NCBI GenBank assembly: GCA_030998225.1
Contig: JAPYXD010000715.1
Location: 5,336,501-5,400,500 of the forward strand
Origin: Diplolepis rosae
Lineage: Eukaryota > Arthropoda > Insecta > Hymenoptera > Diplolepididae
Reading direction: 5' to 3'
Length of the DNA: 64,000 bases
Numbering within the stretch: the first letter of the stretch is position 1; every line of letters starts with the position of its first letter. Below the pieces are notes generated by a model. It had not been told where the DNA came from, searched no databases, and saw only the letters and a list, made by a program, of their open reading frames with translations. Shown piece by piece: positions 11,270 to 22,497 of this stretch. The position numbers and the translations under genes were made by a program.

Positions 11270-11548
11270 TCCAATGAGCAATGGGGATTATTCCGAATCA
11301 ACGTTCTACTATACATACCAACCGCAAAAGCTATTTTGTATACGATTAATAATTCGAAATTAAGACATAGAAACGGATTAGTTGCATTTGTTTTGAAATC
11401 TCTAAAAAAGAGATTTGACTTTGTAAAGAGAGATATTATTTCGCTGATTTTATTATGACTGTGATGGATCCAAGATTCAAGAATGCGTATCTTGATAAAA
11501 AGGGAAAGCGGATTGATGTTTTCAAAATCCTGAAATGTGGTAGCTGTT
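11270..11548 (+). pseudogene. hAT transposase fragment
   Basis: In the plus direction one frame reads LKSLKKRFDFVKRDIISLIL and, after a one-base shift and stops, another reads VMDPRFKNAYLDKKGKRIDV. The pairing of a KRF segment with LLDPRFK about 15-20 residues later is characteristic of the hAT catalytic region. Only this short section can be recognised and it holds stops, so it is a dead scrap. It may or may not relate to the BED finger at 4603-4860. Confidence 0.5.
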
Positions 11549-11966
11549 AAACCGAACAAAATTTTACCGCAGTATATTGAAGAATTTGTTTTTCTTCATC
11601 ATAATTTGCAATGACCAGAAGATTATTTTTTTAACCATGCATTATGAATGCATTCTGTGATTACATGTATTCACTTAAAATGAAATATAGATATGGGGCA
11701 TAATTTCTGAAGTGTACCCACCGAGAAAAAAAGTTGTCTGGTCAGGTTGAAAATTAGTCCAGCTGTAGTCCTATTGGATGTTACTTCCCACACAAAAAAT
11801 TAATTCATTTCGACAAGTATTTATTAAATTGGAGAGGGTAAAATTTTGGGCTTTTGATGCAAAGCCTTATCTTCAAACATTTGTAATTTTCTTCCTGATG
11901 CCTGAAACAAGATTTCACCTTAGACGTTTTCTATAGATTTTCTTAATTAATTATGATTAATAACTA

Positions 11967-12003
11967 TGTTATAACTAATGTTATAACTAATGTTATAACT
12001 AAT
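11967..12003. repeat. 12-bp tandem repeat, about 3 units
   Basis: TGTTATAACTAA is repeated three times in tandem within the left inverted end; the right end lacks it. Confidence 0.7.
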
Positions 12004-12349
12004 TATTTTGTGAAAAAGATCTTCAGATAAAATGATGAAAGTCAGAATAATTGAAGCTCCGGATTCCATAACCGACGGAGCGCGTGGCCTAGTAGGCAAA
12101 CGAGGGGATACCGCAATGCGCGAACGTTTTTTTTTTTCATTTAAATGAAAAATTCGGAAAAATGATGAAAAAAACATGTCAGTATATGTTAAATGTCGTT
12201 CCGCATACTTTTTCTACCCTAAAGTTTTGTGTCAGAAATCTATTTTTTTTTATAATTGAAGAAAGCCATATTTTTTGAAGGTACGAAATCAATCAATTTT
12301 TTACAATGAACTCTCTGTTTTTCGTACAAATTTGTCCGGAATGGTCTGA

Positions 12350-13070
12350 AATTTTATCAACAGACTCAAAAAACCCTAGAGCTTCAGATGGTTATGTCCA
12401 ACATAACAAAATTCTCAATTTGTGAATAATTTTTATTATAACAGCTGCGGCTGGCAGAATTCTCATGTTTCAACTTCAAAGAAAAAAAGTATGCGAGGAA
12501 GTTTAGAGTTAAGAGAAATTTCAGCGAGAAAGTTGTACAGCAAGCTTTCAGGCACTTTTTAAATATATTTTGAGATTTCTGAATCCAAAACTGCGGTCAG
12601 GATAGGAATTTACTTAACTGCGCTCGAGCGCACCGATACCATCGCGAGGTATATTGATCGAAAGCAGGAGAAAGAGAGATGTACCCATGCCGAGAGCACG
12701 GGATTCGACAGAGTTGCAACATCATTTTTGCCAATTCGCTTTCTTTATTTATATCTATTCTGTAAAAAGAATTTAGAAACACTCTACACGAATGGGAAGA
12801 AATGATATATATATATAGTACACTTTATATTGGCAATAATATAACAAAATGCATTAGAGAACTTTAAAAACGCACTATGTTTAGAGTTCTAGGAACAGTT
12901 CTGCTTACGCCAGATCGGAATATAATTTCTGGAAAAATATTCTGAAGCTTTTCTGTGTTTTTATTCTTTTTAAGTCAATTCATGATTTACCTTTGAAGAG
13001 AAAACATGTAATTTATCGCGCACAACGGTAATTTATTGCATTAAATAAGTTAACAAATTGTCAAAAATGT
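12350..13070. other. unmatched insert inside the composite element
   Basis: This part of the left arm has no counterpart in the right arm except a short GGGAAGAAATGATAT block near 12795 that matches inverted sequence near 18385. No gene recognised. Confidence 0.35.
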
Positions 13071-13088
13071 ATTACTGTGATCGTGAAA

Positions 13089-13238
13089 ATGTCCCAAGAA
13101 ACAAATCCTGAAGTTGGAAGGAAAAGATCAAAGAATCCCGAAAAGTGGAGCCGGAATATCGGGAAGAAAGCCAGAAACAAGGAACAGTTGGTACATATTA
13201 TTATTGAGCTAGCAAAAAAAGTATTAATATTCGAATAA
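13089..13238 (+). CDS. short basic frame, possible transposase N-terminus
   Basis: A 49-codon frame begins MSQETNPEVGRKRSKNPEKW followed by SRNIGKKARNKEQL. Strings of the type KRxRNPExWKxNxxKxxRxxG are familiar from the N-termini of repetitive, probably transposon-derived insect proteins, but I cannot name the family. A possible splice donor (TTG/GTACAT) follows codon 37, after which the frame loses its basic character. No continuation was found. It may be a captured exon or a scrap. Confidence 0.3.
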   Translation: MSQETNPEVGRKRSKNPEKWSRNIGKKARNKEQLVHIIIELAKKVLIFE

Positions 13239-13705
13239 CAATTGAATAACATTATCAGCATCATAATTCTATTATATTTAATTCATATAATTTTGGTCTA
13301 TCAAATGAAATGTTTTTAATAATAGGTTGCTTGTCTTCCATTTTCACGAACATTTCGAGTATTTATCTTACAAAATATATTAGTTCTCAAAAATTTTACA
13401 AATTTCGAGCTATTGTTCAATATGTAACTACCAAACCTGTAATAACGATTATTTGGACGTATAATTAACGATCCAAAAACGTTTCAGACAAAAGTTTCAG
13501 TGTTCGAGAAAGCCTTTATATTGGACCACTTTTTAAAATGGAACCATGTATTTTTTGGTTCGATGGCATTATTATCGATTGTAAGACGAATTCAGCGACC
13601 TATAACTAGTCATTCTAGTCACGCAAAGTATGAAAATAGTCGAAAAATTGAAATATATCGGAATAATCACTTTCAAAGGATCCACTAACCTTGGTTTGGA
13701 TCTAC

Positions 13706-14132
13706 CTACAGAGGATGCTCGAAGTGATGACCCTCGACTTGAAAGCACTTGTTGATTCGCTGATGAAAAGACCGTCTAACTTCAGCCAAAATTTGTGGTG
13801 TAATTTCGGTACATGCTCGGCGTATTCTTTCTATCATGTCGTAAGGCGTGGTAGGGGCTACCGCCATTACGCGTTCTTTGACAAAACCCCATAACAAGTA
13901 ATCTGGTGATGTTAGATCTGGCGAACGACGTGACCAAGCTACAGGGCCGCTTCGTCCTATCCACTTTTCGTCAAAAATCTCATTCATTACTTGCCTGAAA
14001 ACAGAGCATAATAGAGTGGTGCACCGTCGTGTTACATCAACATGTTCATGCGAACATGCAAGGGCACGTCTTCCAATAATTGAGGCAGTACGTTTTGCAG
14101 AAATTTTGCGTAAACTTGCCCAGTCAAGCGAC
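13706..14132 (-). pseudogene. mariner/Tc1-superfamily transposase C-terminus
   Basis: Reading leftward: GRLTGQVYAKFLQNVLPQLL, then a stop (M*HDGAP), ALFSGK, and after it FDEKWIGRSGPVAWSRRSPD, LTSPDYLLWGFVKERV, and ending INKCFQVEGHHFEHPL. HDGAP marks the second catalytic aspartate region and SPDxxLWG the third acidic position region of mariner-like transposases common in ants and wasps. The N-terminal half and both ends are missing. An in-frame stop just before HDGAP and a break near 13988 show it is dead. Confidence 0.8.
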
Positions 14133-14149
14133 CTTCAAAAAAATATGGA

Positions 14150-17100
14150 CATATAATATGGACGAGTTGAATCTTTTAAATGAAATATTTTGTAATGTTT
14201 AATTTGTCTGTTCTTCTGAAATCGGAGGAAGATTTGAACAGCAAACAAAAAATTTTCCAATGGAATTCAAGGTCAATGAATGCTTAAAGTTTTATATCAA
14301 GATTTTAATTACAAAATTTTTAAGCTTTGTAAATAAACTACTTGATTCAGAAAGTAATTCAGTTCTGTAGAGCATTTTTATATTTTGAATTCAAAATCTG
14401 TGCTTAGGCCACAAAAAAGTAAGATAAAATTTTTTCACCATAAAACTAAGAGAGTAGATTTTAAATTTATTATGTCATATGTTTATCTCTTCTTAATGGA
14501 AAATACTTTGCGCATAATTCTCTGTTTCGATATTTTTTAGATGTACGAATATTTAAGAAATTCATAAGTATTTCACCTTTTTATGAAACTTAAAAATTTC
14601 CAAATAACACTTTGATTGACAAAGCTAAAAATTTATCAATAATTGATCTATTGTATTGTAAGTTTAAACATAGGAAAACTTACAATTTCAAAATGACATT
14701 ATTTTTCAAGTATTTAAACCTTTCTTCAATTTTGAGAATTCTGTCAGAGGTTTATTTCAGGTGAGTGACTTTTTCTTTTTTTAATGAAAAATTTTATAAT
14801 TCTAAATTTGGCTCATCTTGTAACATTGTAAAAATATTTTAAAACTTCAAAGCAAATTTTTTAATTTAATTCAAAGTCAATAAATATTCAATGTTTGAAA
14901 TAGAAATATTAGGTGAAAGATTTTCAAGCTCTGGGAATCAACTGCTTTAATTACATCATTTTTTTTCTCTGTAAAGCATCTCAATTTTCAAACTAAAAGT
15001 CTCCACATAGGTTACAAAAACGTAAGATGAAAATACTTTTATTATAAAATATCGATTTCAAACTCAAAAATTATTTGTTTGAAATGAACGTCTTGAAGAT
15101 CTTGTAAAAATAATGGGAGATTTGAATGCTTCAAAAATAAACTTTCAGTGAAATGGTGAACTCAATAAATATTCAAAACTTAAATCAGGATTTCAGTTTA
15201 CAAATTTTTAGTTGCGTAAATTGACAACTTCAATTTCAAAATTACTTGAAAAAATATTATATTTAAAAAAATTAGACACATAAAATAACGGTGTTAAATC
15301 CACATTCATAGATTCATGGTAAAAGTAGGTCAAAGTTTATTAATCTTACGTTTTAGTGACGTGTGCGCAGACTTTTAATCCAAAAAATGAAATACTTTAC
15401 AGAAGGTCGAAATTTTCTTATTACTGTAATTGATCAAGTTTATGAAGTTAAAACAATTTTTAATTGATGTTTTCACATAAACCTTCAAACATTCATTAAT
15501 TTCAAATTTTACTCAAAATTTAATCTTACAACGTTCAAATCTCTTTACAATTGTACAAAATCTTATAAATGTTTATTTTAAGCAGATGTTTTTTAGAATA
15601 TTCGAAATATAAGTGTAATTATTTTAATTAAATATCAGAGTCGAAACGTTTGAAAGTATCTAACTTCCTGAGTTATCATTTCTGGACCCTAAAGCCAATT
15701 ACGAACAACATCGTATTAAATTTCGTAAAATTTTGCATTCAGCTGATCTTGCGAAATTATTGAAAGATTTGAACACTGATCAAAGAATCTTTTAATGAAA
15801 TTCAAAGTCAATAAATGCTTAAAGTTTTATCTCATGTTTCATAGGTCTAAAATGAAAATTTTTTGCACCAGATTTGAATTCATATTTCATCTTAGTTTTA
15901 TATAGCCTAAGCACAGACTTTTATTTCAAAAAATATTTATTGATTTCAACTTTGCCATGAAAAAAAAACATAAAAAATCCTTTGTCATTTTTAATTTTCT
16001 TATTCTTGTTGATTCGTAGGAAGATTTAAGCACTGAACAAAGAATTTTTCAATGAAATAGAAATTCAATAAATGCTTAAAGTTTTATATGAAGATATTTA
16101 TTAAAACATTTTTAAGTTTTTTATAAATCAACCACTTGATTCAGAAAATACATGTAATTACAGTTTTGAACGTTCATTGAACGATGACAAAAATATGACA
16201 AAATATTTCAACTTCGTAGAGCATTTTTATATTTTGAATTCAAAAACTGTGCTCAGGCCACAAAAACGTGAGATGAAAATAGTTTTAGTATAAAATTGAA
16301 TATATCGACTTTGAATTTGAAAAGTACTTTGTAAGCCAACTGTACATCAATTAACAAAATTTTCTTTTTTTTACAACATTTAATTTTTTGAAATAAAAGT
16401 CTGTGCTTAGGCTACATAAAATTAAGATGAAATATGAATTCAAATCTGGTGCAAAAAATTTTCATTTTAGACCTATGAAACATGAGATAAAACTTTAAGC
16501 ATTTATTGACTTTGAATTTCATTAAAAGATTCTTTGATCAGTGTTCAAATCTTTCAATAATTTCGCAAGATCAGCTGAATGCAAAATTTTACGAAATTTA
16601 ATACGATGTTGTTCGTAATTGGCTTTAGGGTCCAGAAATGATAACTCAGGAAGTTAGATACTTTCAAACGTTTCGACTCTGATATTTAATTAAAATAATT
16701 ACACTTATATTTCGAATATTCTAAAAAACATCTGCTTAAAATAAACATTTATAAGATTTTGTACAATTGTAAAGAGATTTGAACGTTGTAAGATTAAATT
16801 TTGAGTAAAATTTGAAATTAATGAATGTTTGAAGGTTTATGTGAAAACATCAATTAAAAATTGTTTTAACTTCATAAACTTGATCAATTACAGTAATAAG
16901 AAAATTTCGACCTTCTGTAAAGTATTTCATTTTTTGGATTAAAAGTCTGCGCACACGTCACTAAAACGTAAGATTAATAAACTTTGACCTACTTTTACCA
17001 TGAATCTATGAATGTGGATTTAACACCGTTATTTTATGTGTCTAATTTTTTTAAATATAATATTTTTTCAAGTAATTTTGAAATTGAAGTTGTCAATTTA

Positions 17101-17930
17101 CGCAACTAAAAATTTGTAAACTGAAATCCTGATTTAAGTTTTGAATATTTATTGAGTTCACCATTTCACTGAAAGTTTATTTTTGAAGTATTCAAATCTC
17201 CCATTATTTTTACAAGATCTTCAAGACGTTCATTTCAAACAAATAATTTTTGAGTTTGAAATCGATATTTTATAATAGAAGTATTTTCATCTTACGTTTT
17301 TGTAACCTATGTGGAGACTTTTAGTTTGAAAATTGAGATGCTTTACAGAGAAAAAAAATGATGTAATTAAAGCAGTTGATTCCCAGAGCTTGAAAATCTT
17401 TCACCTAATATTTCTATTTCAAACATTGAATATTTATTGACTTTGAATTAAATTAAAAAATTTGCTTTGAAGTTTTAAAATATTTTTACAATGTGATCTT
17501 GTCAAATTGTAACAAAATTTAATCACTTCGAACAAAAAATTGTATGTAAAATTTGATATCGATAAATATTTACATGTTCATATGAAGATATAAATGAACG
17601 CATGTTTTAGCTTTTTAATTTATCCATTTCTATCAGAAAATTTTTCCTTTCCGTAGACCATTTCATTTTTGAATGAAAAGTCTGTCCTTAGGCTACAAAA
17701 AAGTGAGATGAAAATATTTCTAACATGAAACTGAGAATGTAAATTTTAACCTTAAATTTTATGTTTATCTCTTCTTAATAGAAAATATCTCTCCAACTGA
17801 AAATTTTTTAAATGTAAAAATTGATGAGCAGTATGGAAATTTTACTGAAAGTTAATTTTTAAAATGTTCAAATGCTTATAAAATTTTACTCGATCTTTTA
17901 GATGTTTATTTTAGGCAGATTTTTTCCAAA
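14150..17930. repeat. degenerate dispersed/tandem array with recurring GCTTAGGC motif
   Basis: A motif close to AAGTCTGTGCTTAGGCTACA, followed by AAAANGTNAGATGAAAAT, recurs forward near 14395, 15000, 16250, 16400 and 17680 and in reverse near 15350, 15895, 16950 and 17290. Each forward motif is preceded by CAATAAATGCTTAAAGTTTTAT-like sequence (for example near 14275, 15800 and 16070). Units of very roughly 300-400 bp have diverged strongly and occur in both directions. No coding potential. Confidence 0.6.
14824..17493. repeat. 1.1-kb near-perfect inverted repeat
   Basis: Arm 14824-15935 and arm 16383-17493 are inverted copies of about 1110 bp with a spacer of about 450 bp. Every stretch that I compared by eye along the arms (for example around 15430-15600 against 16735-16890) matched exactly, and the lengths differ by only one base. 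The transcript would form one of the longest hairpins in the window. The arms are far more alike than neighbouring repeat units are to one another. Confidence 0.9.
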
Positions 17931-17999
17931 ATAGGAAAAAAAAGTGTTGTTTCTTTAATAACATATTTCATAAATTTGAAATTGTCGTCTGCTTCGCGC

Positions 18000-18260
18000 C
18001 TCTTTTGCACGGAGTCGGGAAAAATATAATTCTCAATTTCGACTCGATAACCGAAAGCGTGGAATCTAAAAATAGCATTGCAAGGAGGAAGCGAGGAGAA
18101 TACGGAGAAGTGGGACGAGTCGTTCTCGCGTGTGAGAGCGACGAGGAAGAAACAAGGGCAGCGCGCGCCGCCGCCTTTCCCTACTCACTTGTCACTGACA
18201 GGAGGTGCTTCTGTAGTTGTGACTGCGCGGTATCAGATCTGAGCCTACTGGCTTCAGCGC
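18000..18260. other. GC-rich island in AT-rich surroundings
   Basis: The stretch is rich in G+C and CpG (for example GCGCGCGCCGCCGCC near 18155). A 91-codon frame at 18005-18280 is open on the plus strand but has no recognisable domain. It may be a captured host fragment such as a promoter or 5' exon. Confidence 0.3.
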
Positions 18261-19322
18261 CTCCACCGATAAAAAAATAGGGTGGTCCAGTATGACGACC
18301 TTCTCGAACATTTTTTTTGGATATAATAAATAGTTTGAGTGCTATCGCTCTGTAACACTTTATGTGCCTCACCCTGTACATATCATTTCTTCCCATTCTA
18401 AAATAAAATTTTCAGACTATTCCGGACAAATTCGTACGAAAAAAAAGAGAGTTGATTGTAAAAAATCGATTGATTTCGTACCTGCAAAAAATACCGCGCT
18501 TTTTGATCATTTTTCCAAATTTTTTATTTAAATGAAAAAAACGTTCGCGCATTGCAGTATCCCCTCTTTTGCCTACTAGGATACGCGCTCCGTCGGTTAT
18601 GGAATGCGGTGCCTTAATTCAAGAAATAAAATAATAAAATTAATAAATGAAGTAAAATAAGAATAAGAAAATAGAAACAAAATACATTCACGTACAAACC
18701 TGCTCCGATGAATTTGATTTTAGATAATATCTGCGAGTAAAATACGGATATTATATTCCTGGTTCTTTTTCTATGTGTTCTCACTTTTGAAATTTTGTCA
18801 TTCTTGAAAGAAAAGAAATTAAATTTCTACTTACAACATTTATAATATTATTAGGACATTCTACAAAGTTCCACAGCGTGAGCGTTCTAGCGGAGATCAC
18901 GCGCCCCTTGCCCTGTCGTGGCATCTGGTTACTTATCTTTCGATTATTCATAGGCTAATCAAAATGCAGCTCTGAAAATTAGGACTCTTATGGGAAAAAA
19001 CCGCAGCTTTCTTTCTAAACTATTTTCAAAGAAATAAAAAGTGTCGACATTTGAAAGAATGTCAAATTTATTTTTGATTTTCAAAGATGAAGGTAAAATT
19101 TTAATTTTTCCCAAAAATTTGTATGACCCTCTGGAAATTTGTAAGAAAATCTACAGAAAACATCTTAGGTGAAATTTTGTTTCAGGCATCAGGAAGAAAA
19201 TTACAAATGTAAAATAGTTTTTGTCGTGAGAAGTACCATCCAATAGGACTATAACTGACCTAATTTTTAACCTGATCAGACAACTTCTTTCGGGTTGGGT
19301 ACACTTCAGAAATCATGCCCCA

Positions 19323-20560
19323 TATATGTTAATTACGAATCTTAAATTTTTATTTTATTCAAAAATTATTTCTCTAATGTCAAATTAAAAGTCTGACGCT
19401 CTGCGCATCTTACATTTCCGAGCATGGAATTTTGCGTCCTATCCATTTACGGTATCGAAAATGGGCCATTCCATTTCAAAAAGTGTAGATGGCCATAAAA
19501 TAACTTTGAAAAATGACCTTTAGGTGAATGTCATCACTTGTACAAGTACGTTCATTAAAGTGACTTTTATACGCACATCAGATCTCGCTTATATTGTAAG
19601 TGTTCTTTTCTGATACGTGTCACTAAGTGACACGTATTTTTCTTATTAACCCATGCGGGATTTCAAGGGGTCAAACCCACTCCTAAAATTTGCACATGTA
19701 ACATTAAGTCTTCACTATATACGGCGGAAAAAAATTAATAATTTGTATCTTTAAGAACTGAAAATGATAACAGTAATAAAATAAATTCCATTTCTGCAGT
19801 TGGGGTTGACTTTTTGAGGGTAAAAATCGCTAACCTATATCACTTTATATTTCAAAAGCACATACGACGTTTGAACCCATTCGTTCAATATATAATACAA
19901 GTGCTTATAAACACTGAAACGCATGAAAAGTTCACGTAATTTTATTAGGGGTAGTTTACAACCTCGAATAAAATTGTTTTCAACCAAATTGTTTTCATTA
20001 CAGTAATTCGAATGTTATCGATACGCAACCTGACTACTCTTAAATATGTAACATACGAAAGAAATTCTTATTTTCTATTGTTGATAAAGTTTTGAGATCA
20101 ATGAACTCGTAATACTGTTTTCTAAATAAAGTAAATAATAATAATAATCATTACGTATTTTTCAAACAGTTTTGTAATTTATTAAAAATGCTTGCAAATA
20201 AAAAAAACGAAACATTTTCATTACAGTATAAATTTTTATTGGGCGTAATCTAAAGGTTTTTCAAATATATTATATATAAATTAATGATGCATCTCGATCC
20301 GAGAAATGTTCGTTATCGTTCGATCGTGCTCGGTTATTGTCAAATTTTTCAAACCGATAAGTTTGAATTTTCAATTCTTTTTTCTCGTCAAGTCTCAAAA
20401 TTCGATCGAACAAAACTTCAAATGTCAAGCATTGAGAACTTTAATTTTCAATGTTTCAAATATTAAATCAAATAAGATGTCTAAAGAAAGTGACACGGAT
20501 TTATCTCTGAAACGGAAAAAAAGAACTATAAGGATGATGGAGAAAAAGTTTTTTTCCGGG
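19323..20560. other. AT-rich DNA with one short palindrome
   Basis: No gene recognised. Contains a perfect palindrome, ATACGTGTCACT-A-AGTGACACGTAT, at 19613-19637. A short basic frame starting MSKESDTDLSLKRKKRT at 20478 ends at the mariner end and might be a first exon of the gene at 21157, but the splice phase could not be resolved. Confidence 0.35.
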
Positions 20561-20561
20561 T

Positions 20562-21062
20562 TACTTAACACATCACTCAATAAGTTTCCGGTTTAACATA
20601 TAGATAGCACCACTGTTATCAAATCCATATGATATCTGGATAGTACCAACTTTCAAACGTTAAGTGTCAAAATTTCATGACAAGCTGACGTGTAGTTCAG
20701 AAGTTACAGAGGTTTGGTGAAGCAACTATTGTCATTTACAAAACAATGGATAAAAAGAGTTTCGAGTGTTAATCAAACATTGCTTTTTAATAGGAAAAAA
20801 TACTGTTAAAGCAAAGCAGTGGCTTGATGAGCGTTATGGGGACTCTGCACCAGGGAAATCAACAATCATCGACTGGAATGCCGAATTTAAACGCGGTCGT
20901 AGAAACACGGATTACGCTGAACGCTCTGGTCGCCCAAAATCAGCAGTTGTTCCGGAAAACATAACAAAACTCCACAAAATAGTTTTGGGCGATCGCAAAT
21001 TAAAGTTGCGGGAGATAGCTGACACCTTAAAGACATCAGAAGGTAGTGTGTTTGCAATTTGT
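20562..21062 (+). pseudogene. mariner transposase N-terminal half
   Basis: After an end-like CAATAAGTTTCCGGTTTAAC sequence the frame starts MDKKSFEC and is broken by one missing base. The next frame continues GKNTVKAKQWLDERYGDSAP, STIIDWNAEFKRGR, ERSGRPKSAVVPENI and LKLREIADTLKTSEGSVF. This is the paired helix-turn-helix DNA-binding region of mariner transposases (about 115 residues). Similarity stops abruptly near 21060; the catalytic domain and the right end are missing. Confidence 0.85.
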
Positions 21063-21156
21063 TTGTTATAACATATAATGACGGTTTTCGAGGACTGTTA
21101 GATGTCATGAGCACACTTAAACTGAAGATCAGTTCAAAATTATATAATTTTTCCAG

Positions 21157-21711
21157 GGAAGTCGATCAACGTCGAATTGAAGCTGCAAACCGCTCAGCAT
21201 CGAAACATTGAAAAACGTCTCTTAGAAAAGAAGCAGAAGACCAAAACTCATGCTTGGAAGGGTAGTATATGGTGCTGGGATAGCAGAGTAAAGGTAAAAA
21301 AATGAGCAAGTCGATATTTTGAATATTTTATATGGTAAATGCGTTTTGAAATTTTAGCTGTAAGTTCTTAGATAGATTATCTAGGGAAGTACACACGATT
21401 CTTAAGATTAATAAATAATTAAATTTTTTATAAACAATTTAAGGTCGATTTTTAGCCAAAAAATGTTTTAAAAAATTGAAACTGATACCAATTTACGAAT
21501 TATCAAAAAAAAGTTTATAATCGTCGGTACTTCCCTAGAAAAACTAATGTAGATTAACGGCAATTTTTTTCTTTTGCTCTAGGTAGTGTTCGGAGACTGC
21601 TATGTTGTACGCCGACTTCCTCCGCGGAAAAAATACATGTTCAAGTTACCAAATGCCACGACGCCATTTTGTATCGTAAATTTGAATAAAAAAAAATGTT
21701 GTATACATTAA
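21157..21711 (+). CDS. candidate host gene, last two exons (unknown function)
   Basis: Exon 21157-21293 follows an acceptor (TTTTTCCAG) and ends at a donor (AAAG/GTAAAA). Exon 21583-21711 follows a strong acceptor (TTTTTCTTTTGCTCTAG). Joined, they stay in frame across the junction and end at TAA, with AATAAA 10 bases later. The protein part is basic: KSINVELKLQTAQHRNIEKR, then KQKTKTHAWKGSIWCW, VVFGDCYVVRRLPPRKKYMF, and a lysine-rich end NLNKKKCCIH. I do not recognise a family. The incoming phase needs one base from an upstream exon that I could not place. The intron upstream contains the mariner remnant. Confidence 0.45.
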
Positions 21712-21720
21712 TACATGTAT

Positions 21721-21726
21721 AATAAA
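21721..21726 (+). promoter_or_regulatory. polyadenylation signal AATAAA
   Basis: AATAAA lies 10 bases after the stop codon of the candidate last exon, close for animal genes but acceptable. It is one of many such hexamers in AT-rich DNA, so its value is in its position. Confidence 0.4.
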
Positions 21727-21739
21727 GTCTTAAAATTTC

Positions 21740-22420
21740 ATTTTAATCCATTAACAAATTTTCTAGGCAAAAATTCCGAAAAATAGGTTTATTTTTCAGT
21801 GTGCCTGGGTAGTTTAACCCTTTAAAAACGGTGATTTTCGCAAGCAAATTAAAAAAATAGTAAGCTTTCTGGCGAAAAAGCAGAAAAGTGTTCCAGGTAA
21901 TGTTAGAATCGCTAACGTTGGAGAGCAAATGCCTACAACAGCAGAATACCGAAGAAAATGTCAGATGTGTAGCACTAAAAAATGAAGTGCGCTCAATGTG
22001 CCCTTGCGAAATTCTCAACGTTCCCCTGTTCATTGATCCTGTTTGCGGAAATTTCACAAACAACAAAGCTTAAAAAGCACCTTAAGTCGAGTATTTCTAT
22101 TTGAAAGAGGCGAGGGGACTCACAATATAAAATCACCCGGATTCGTGAGAGGACTCAATAAAAAAAACACCCCGATTTGTGAAACTCAGTATCGAATTTC
22201 TACAGTTCTTCCAAACTTAATCGCAGAAATTCGATAATGAATTTATTAAAAATCCCAGACGTTAAACGCGTTGAATAATATGTTCAACAATCAAAATTCG
22301 TAGTACATGTGGGCTGGTACCGTGTCTAAACATAGCGTCTCAATCTAATGCTAAAACTTATAAGGATGTATACAGAGATAGGTGATAAGTGACTACGAAG
22401 AACGACGATTGGTCTGCTGA
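21740..22420. other. no recognisable gene
   Basis: AT-rich DNA. GTTTAACCCTTTAAAAACGG near 21812 resembles a single piggyBac-type end, but no partner was found. Confidence 0.35.
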
Positions 22421-22427
22421 GACTCAG

Positions 22428-22497
22428 GTGGCGTAATCAGTTAGCATTCCACTCATGTAAATTGGGGATCCCGGTTTGAAATCACGACGAGGCAGGT
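22428..22497 (+). repeat. tRNA-like (SINE head) fragment
   Basis: GGTGGCGTAATCAGTTAGCA resembles a degenerate tRNA A box and GATCCCGGTTTGAAATCAC resembles a B box (consensus GGTTCGAATC), about 35 bp apart. A T-run follows (TTTTTTCTCGTTTTT). The cloverleaf is not intact, so this is read as a tRNA-derived SINE head or a tRNA pseudogene. Confidence 0.35.

Larger units (their letters stand above)
11694..19322. mobile_element. 7.6-kb TA-flanked composite with long patchy inverted ends
   Basis: The outer ends are TGGGGCATAATTTCTGAAGT (left) and its near inverse (right), each flanked by TA (11692-11693, 19323-19324). Inverted similarity continues inwards in blocks: CCTATTGGAT with its neighbours, TTTTCTTCCTGATGCCTGAA, a GACGGAGCGCGT...CTAGTAGGC block (near 12075 and 18580), and a block around TCCGGACAAATT (near 12330 and 18430). 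Blocks are separated by unmatched inserts. The interior contains a mariner-type transposase scrap and a repeat array with its own hairpin. No gene for its own mobility was found, and it may be several nested insertions between two inverted copies. Confidence 0.5.

Noticed and set aside
18005..18280. GC-rich 91-codon frame as a gene
   Set aside because: Open frames are expected by chance in GC-rich DNA, and there is no domain, splice context or second half.
21812..21832. piggyBac-type terminus GTTTAACCCTTTAAAAACGG
   Set aside because: Only one end is seen and short AT-rich matches of this kind are common.
22428..22497. Functional tRNA gene
   Set aside because: A- and B-box-like strings are degenerate and no complete cloverleaf can be drawn.
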